Shown here: one piece after another, positions 58,311 to 64,000 of the stretch
Layout: the number at the start of each line of letters is the position of its first letter
Numbering within the stretch: the first letter of the stretch is position 1
Translations under genes and position numbers: made by a program
The notes under the pieces: generated by a model
Databases searched by the model: none
Seen by the model: the letters and a program-made list of their open reading frames with translations, nothing else
What the model was told of the DNA's origin: nothing
Origin: Bryopsis sp. KO-2023
Lineage: Eukaryota; Chlorophyta; Ulvophyceae; Bryopsidales; Bryopsidaceae
Reading direction: 5' to 3'
Assembly: GCA_030272585.1 (NCBI GenBank)
Contig: BSYQ01000008.1
Location: 1,426,001 to 1,490,000, forward strand
DNA: 64,000 nucleotides

Positions 58311-61300
58311 AGGTGGAGAGCACCGCTGGGGGACCTGTTGTTCGCACCCAATCAATAAAGGCACAGGGAAAAAAAAAAGGCCAGACATTTGACCACCATA
58401 GCGAAGAATGTGGGGAGGACAGGGGGATGCCAATTCTCTTTTTTTGGAATCAACTCACGTCCATTGTATGCCTCCCTCATCGAAGTGATAATGTGGTTGG
58501 GGAGCACACACTCCTCGGAAAACCCAGGCAACAGCAACACAGTTTGCCACTCCAGAAGCTCCAAAAATCCCTGCACAGAGCAAATGAAAATGATGAGGAT
58601 GGAGTGTGGAAGCCTTGCTCTGAAGGCAAGTCAGGCAGAGAGATTTGGAGCGACTATTTCTTTTCTGACGTTCTGATTCCAGTCCACCGCATCCAGTTCA
58701 TAGCTTGAGAAGAAAACGCATCGAAATGTATTACCAAGAGATCAACAGAAACAGAGGGGCCAGCACTCCACATGCATGTAAGACTCACCTCCACACAGAG
58801 CCGAGGTCTTTCAGCCGGCGACATGTTGGACTCAAAATAGGCACACCTGCCCGTAAACCTGTTCAAATCCTGGAATGCCTTGTACGCGGTCCCACTGGCT
58901 TGCAAGAAATTCTTGAGCGCATATCCAAGCAAATGCCCATCCACGTTGAGGTTGTCGAATCTTGCATTCGGAGTTCGCCACATCTGCTTGCGAACGTCAA
59001 TCTTGAGGTCGCTGCCTGGAACGGGGTCCAAATTCTTTTCCCTGCGCTGGCTCGGGAATGCCCTGCTCAGGTCATTCATGGTCCCAAAAATCAACCCAAA
59101 TCCTTCGTCCCCCAAGTTCAAATGCCGCCTCATGTGCCACAGGGCAAGATTGGGGTCCATCACCGCCTGAACAAGAGGGATGTCACGGTAGAAGGACCTG
59201 ATGATTGTGCTAACGTTGTGAAGGTCCCTCGAGCCTTTCCAGACCTCTCGACACACTTTCTGTTCAAATCCACCCCACAACAGAAACAGAAATCAACGTC
59301 GGAGCAATTCATGGCAACAACCTCGTGCGATGATGCCCCATTGTGGCCGACATATTTCAATCGTAGAATGAGCAGGTGAAATTTGAATTCGGTGTGGCGA
59401 TCTTGGTTTATTATCGCTAGAGTGGTTGGCGTGGGTTACTCATGGTGGATGGGCTCCAAGGGGCTGTTGTCAGACCTCGATGTAATACATTCAGGAAAAA
59501 AAAATCACACAGAAAAAAGAGTGACAGCCCTCTCCTCACCTGTGCATCCAAAATCCACTGCTTGGAAAACTTGATGCTGCATGTCGTGCTGTACCCGGAC
59601 CATTTTGCCCCGAGCAACCCCCGCCACTGTCTTTCCATGCATAAGTTGTTGAATGTTTTGTAGTCGGCACCCATACGCCAGCCTGACCTGGAAAATTCCT
59701 TGGGGAGCCACTTCGTGACCAGGAAAATGGACCTCAATGTACTGCAAATGAGAAGACCCTGAAAAACATGACACCAAGCAAAGCATTTTCAGCAGTTCCC
59801 AAGGTTGGGACCTACATGGAGGTTTTTTTAAAAAAAAGAGAGAAACACTGCTAATTCACAGGGCCCTGCAGGATGAGCCAAACCACCCGAAAGGGAAAAA
59901 AACAACAACTCCCGCCCCCCAACCCCAGTTGCCGCAAATAAAAAGACGAAACACATATCCCTACAGAAGTTTCTGCAACAGCAATGTAAGAATGGTGCAT
60001 GACGAAATGTGGTTCCTGTACGATTGCTGGGGGAAAGCCAACATCTCAGAAAGTGCGTTTCCCCTATTGATTCAGGTTCGAATCCTGGTGGGTGCACAGT
60101 GCCCGAGCAGAGATCTTTGCTCAGAATCGCACCTTTGCCAGACACCCAACTCTTTCTTTTTCCATGAGAGTCAGCGTGGCACTCCTCCCGTCCTTCATGT
60201 TGAGCATTTCTTTCGAATTCATGTCGGCGCTTCTCTGGGCAACGCCCTTGTGCATCAATTGCAGGAAATTAAAGAAAACCACCCGGACATGGCTGTAGAG
60301 ATCCACAGCGATGGCAGCCCTGCACACTTTCAGATTTGCGTAGCGAGCCACGGTGGGTTTTTCTTTCTCTGGCAAAGTTTCAGGGGTCCAACCCACTTGT
60401 CGCAGCGCTTCCAGAAATCGCACATTGGTGATCCTGGAAAAACAAGCAACGGGCTCAACACAGTAAACTCCAGAAAATAACAGAAAAACCAAACCACCAA
60501 AACAGGAGATTGTCCATTTATTCCAAAAAACGAGGGATGCGATATCTTCATGCACCAATAACTATCCTGTTTTGGTGGTAACACCTCTTTTCTGATTTCT
60601 GAATCTGATTTAAAAGAAAAACAAAGGGGGGGGGGGGGGGGTCCTGTCAAGGATCTTGTTTTTATCGATTTTTTTTCCAACAGATGCATGTTATCGACAT
60701 GAGATTGAGCATGCACCTGTATGAAACTCTATCTTTTCGCTCCGAAAGGCCAAAGATGTTGAAGTGGCGCTCAATGTGGTGCAATGCTCGTGTCCCAACG
60801 TTGGAGTATGTGTTTTCGAGCAGGGCAGTCATGATTTCCACCATGGCTGAGCAAAGCGGTCTGACTTCCACATTGAGCCTTTCCAATTCGTTCTGGGATT
60901 CACCTCCGGGGCTGCCCTGCTGCGATAACCCGCAAAAAAAACAACATAAAGAATTCATTTAGGTACTTTAAAGATTAAGAAAAATAATTAAAAAAAACGG
61001 GAAATAGATGCATGCGTGGCAAAAACTCGAGCAAAAAAGGAGTGGTGAAAATTGATGGTGGGAAATCGCAGAGAACATGTGAAATTTCTTCAATTTTTTT
61101 TGGCTCGAGCTGTTTTTTTTTTTCTTTCTTTTTCATTCGAAAATGTCTTGCAAGAAACTACCACACACCATGGCTCCGATGGTGAGCAGCCTGGAAAGGC
61201 ACTCTATCTGCCCAACAGCGTTTTCCAAATCCAAAAAGAAGCTGTAGGCTTCCCTGAGGTTGTGTTGCATTCGCTGGACGTCGCCCTTGCAGCCATTTTG

Positions 61301-63903
61301 GCAAAAGACTGTGGCTTCAGCCAGAGTCGTTTTGATTTTCGAAGCGAGCCCCAAAGGGCAGGGAAGCCCTCGACTGCACAATGCATAGGCCCGAGAGAAC
61401 GCCTCCGGTGTTCCAATCTGTGATTAAAAAAACCATGTGATGTAAAAAGATGTGAAAAAACTTATTGAAAAAGGAAAAAAAAAAGGGGGGGGGGGGGTTA
61501 TAAATATGTGAGAAAATATAATTAAAAAAAAAAAAGGGGGGGGAGAGGGGAGAAAGATGTGAGAAAGTGTGATTTACTGGAATGACATGCTGGGGGGGAT
61601 TGTCGATGGTGTGGGTTTCAGCCAATAAGGTGCAAGCAAAAATGTTGTGAAATTTCCGATGCATTTCACTGGTCCTTCTGGACGGGGTAAGCACACAAAC
61701 AGTGGCAGCCAAAAAAACATACATAAAAAAAGCAACAAAAAGGTCGGGAAATTGACATCCGTCGATTTGCTCGATGCACGCTACTTCATTCATTCTCTTA
61801 TTTGTTGGCTTTGAATTTTTTTTTTCCATTTTTGAGATATATATGTATATAGATTGATGTTTGTGTGTGTGTGTGTGTGTGTGTTTTTCAGTGCTCACCA
61901 TTAGAAGACAATCAAGCAAGGTTTTCCATTGGTCGCCCTCCGTGAAATCATTTTCGTCGCCCAGTTTCTCCACAGCTTCTTGGTGCTTTCCCAAAGCGAC
62001 CAGCAGTTGGGCGCCTTCGAGTGGATCCATGTGCTCCACAAGGATTTCCCATTCCCCGAGCTCAGACAGCAAAGTCCGCATTTTCTCCCCACTCATGTGT
62101 TGGCAAGCAGACCGCATCATTTCTTTGTCCTCTGAAATATGATATTTCCCCACCCCCCAAAGAAAAATAAACTTAAAATCACAAGGGAAAAGAGGAGAAG
62201 TGAACTGGAGGTTTTTTGTGCTTTTTTTCGTACACTGAATGGATTCAGGCAAAAATGAACAATAAGAAAACCCTTCAAGATCACCTCATTGTTTAGAGCA
62301 TTTTTGATGATGTTTGGGTATATCTAAAAAAAAAGAAAGAAAAAAAAGAAAAAAAAACTTCGCACAGCATGTGCATCAAAGGAGACTATTTTTATTTCCG
62401 TGTACATGTGCCAATTCTGCTTACTGTTTTTCTGAGAACCATAAAAAATGGTGTCGGCGATTCTCTGCTTCGTGTTGCCGTCCAGTCTGACTTGGTGGGC
62501 CCCGTTCAGAATGCGAAATGCCTCCTTGTAATTTTTCTTTTTCTTGTTTTTGCAAACATGAAGCTTGCAAGCTTCCGCCAGCAAACCCAGCTTCTCACAA
62601 ATATCAGCAGCCATCCCTGGGCACAAAAAGCAAAAATAAACATTAAAAAAAAAGAAAAAGCATGCAACGCATGAAATAAAACTATATAATGCAATGCACA
62701 TAGAAAATAATATCGCCTGCGCTGCCGTGGACCAAATTCGTCGAAAAACAAGAAAAAACAAAACAAAAAAAAACATGGATATGAATCGAGCACATGACTG
62801 ACTGGTTGGTTGAATCTCTTGTATTTAATTTTTTTTCTCACCTGTTAGGAAAAGTTCAAAAAAACAACACGAAAAAGCACATGATCAAAGGGGACCTTAA
62901 CAGGCTAAGCTCATTTCAAGTGGCGATTCCCTGGTAGCTTTTTTTTCTTTTTTTACTTTTTTTTTTTCTTTGAGCTCACCATATTCTTTCGCTTTGATGT
63001 ACATATCCTTGGCTCTCTGCGGCAAATCGAGTTGCGTATAAATAGCCGCTGAACGGAGAGGCTCGGAGGAATGTGAAAAAGCAGCGCTTGCCCGCATAAT
63101 CCACTTTTTGACCGTGCTTCCATCAACCTCAATTGCTCTTTCATAATTCGAGCAAGCCATCATCAGCTTGTATCCAGCCTGCGTTTAAATTTATCGAAAA
63201 GAAAAAAAAAGCGAATGACAAGGCTGCACTTGGGGGAAAAACAATAAAAAATGCCTTGTGTAAGAAATTCTTCGCAATGGTGTCGTTGCTTCATATATAT
63301 ATATATATATTTTTTCCCCCTCTCAACCCTTTTCTCACCTCACTGTACACCCTCTTCTTTTCTTTGTCAGACTTTTCATGAGCTGCTTTCTGAATCAAAA
63401 CCTGAAAATGCAAAAAACAAAACAAAAAACACTAGAAAAAAAAAATAAAAAAAAATTGGTTCATTCCAAAAAAACAGGAAAATAAGTGGAGGGCCACGCA
63501 ACAGCTTAATTTCTCAGAAAAGAAAATGGCTAACCTGAGCGTGGGCTACCAGACTCCACACAGGATCCTTGGCACTCTCGAAACATCTCAAAGCAAGCTC
63601 GAAGCTTCGATTGTCCATGAAATTTTTTCCCCTGGCCACCCAGTCCTCAGGCTTGCTCGCGGGTTTCGACAGCACCAAAGTGGAGTCCTTGGAGCCTGCT
63701 TTCGTCATGAGCTTGGCCAACCCCAGCCTTTGCAAGAAATGAAAAAACGGAGCCCGTTTTTCTGGATCAGAATCGAAGAACACCAGGTTGCTCTTGGCAC
63801 GGGTGACGGCCGTGTAGAGATGCTTCAGCTCTTCGCACAGCAGGATGTGGCGATTGCCGTCGAATTTTTCGCATCGCAGGTACCCTTGCATGGCTTTGTC
63901 CAG
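55194..63903 (-). CDS. TRANK1-like UvrD-helicase/TPR protein (copy B, 5' part outside window)
   Basis: Twenty exons read from the right edge: 63903-63535, 63401-63339, 63178-62980, 62616-62425, 62131-61899, 61677-61578, 61417-61169, 60919-60717, 60433-60133, 59758-59540, 59259-58789, 58570-58459, 58204-58050, 57860-57506, 57246-57082, 56939-56801, 56688-56355, 56122-55907, 55762-55646, 55316-55194. The first carries the end of a superfamily 1 helicase core: ELKHLYTAVTRAKSNLVFFD is motif VI. TPR-like helical stretches follow (ARGKNFMDNRSFELALRCFE; YERAIEVDG; AADICEKLGLLAEACKLH). This order, UvrD-like core then TPR-like helices, is that of TRANK1-type proteins. The last ten exons match copy A. 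All phases agree except at 61899/61677, where two bases are unaccounted for, so a small exon is probably missing. Biological role unknown. Confidence 0.88.
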
Positions 63904-64000
63904 CTGATGGAAAAAAAAATTAAAAAAAAAATACCATGATTTAATATGAATAAATCAATGGTTCTCAAAGGGTACAGATCACAAAAAAAAAAAGAAAATA

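Noticed and set aside
60040-60100. Possible tRNA with B-box GGTTCGAATCC
   Set aside because: The T-arm is good, but no D arm or pairing 5' acceptor strand can be formed; it lies in an intron of copy B and looks like a SINE remnant.
62285-62323. Possible 39-nt exon (IYPNIIKNALNNE) in copy B
   Set aside because: Its only open phase conflicts with both neighbours, whereas joining 62616-62425 directly to 62131-61899 is in phase.

Overview
This window is nuclear DNA of a eukaryote. Nearly every convincing coding stretch is split into exons by GT-AG spliceosomal introns of roughly 70 to 700 bp, and intergenic space is filled with transposon remains. Introns and UTRs are T-rich on the coding strand, with many long A/T and C/G homopolymers. 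Gene content (animal-type sodium/solute symporter, secreted vanadium-haloperoxidase-like enzyme, JmjN-JmjC-C5HC2 chromatin protein, TRANK1-like helicase/TPR protein, CACTA transposons, chromovirus-type retrotransposon) suits a protist or alga with a transposon-rich genome. I cannot fix the lineage from the sequence alone. No prokaryotic operons, CRISPR arrays or complete tRNA genes were found.

Layout. 1-4592 (+): C-terminal exons of a TRANK1-like paralog (copy A) that enters from the left edge. 7588-12289 (-): unrecognised acidic/Ser-rich gene. 14094-18505 (-): secreted PAP2/haloperoxidase gene split by a 2354-bp CACTA element. 20104-25701 (+): ten-exon SGLT/SLC5-type symporter, divergent from the haloperoxidase. 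27121-28650 (+): Ser/Thr kinase. 29207-30190 (+): dispersed repeat X1. 30471-36283 (+): twelve-exon JmjC protein. 36880-41262 (-): repeat X2, split by a 3057-bp CACTA element and a tRNA-derived insertion. 41502-42204 (+): alanine-rich gene fragment. 42620-43531: internally deleted Ty3/gypsy chromovirus with target-site duplications. 45230-48593 (-): disordered protein with repeated LC8-type motifs. 49772-50035 (+): small membrane protein. 52448-54334 (-): membrane-anchored coiled-coil protein. 55194-63903 (-): second TRANK1-like gene (copy B), entering from the right edge.

Copies A and B lie at the two ends of the window, tail to tail, with matching exon boundaries; ten of their exons can be aligned one to one. 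Reading frames close exactly across all proposed introns for the symporter (644 aa), kinase (351 aa) and JmjC protein (698 aa), which supports those models strongly. The most notable findings are the two CACTA elements (complete ends, 3-bp target duplications, dense subterminal repeats), a JmjC domain whose HxE iron ligands are replaced by KxS, a series of T-arm/B-box hairpins, and a possible route by which the first CACTA element could be spliced out of the haloperoxidase transcript.
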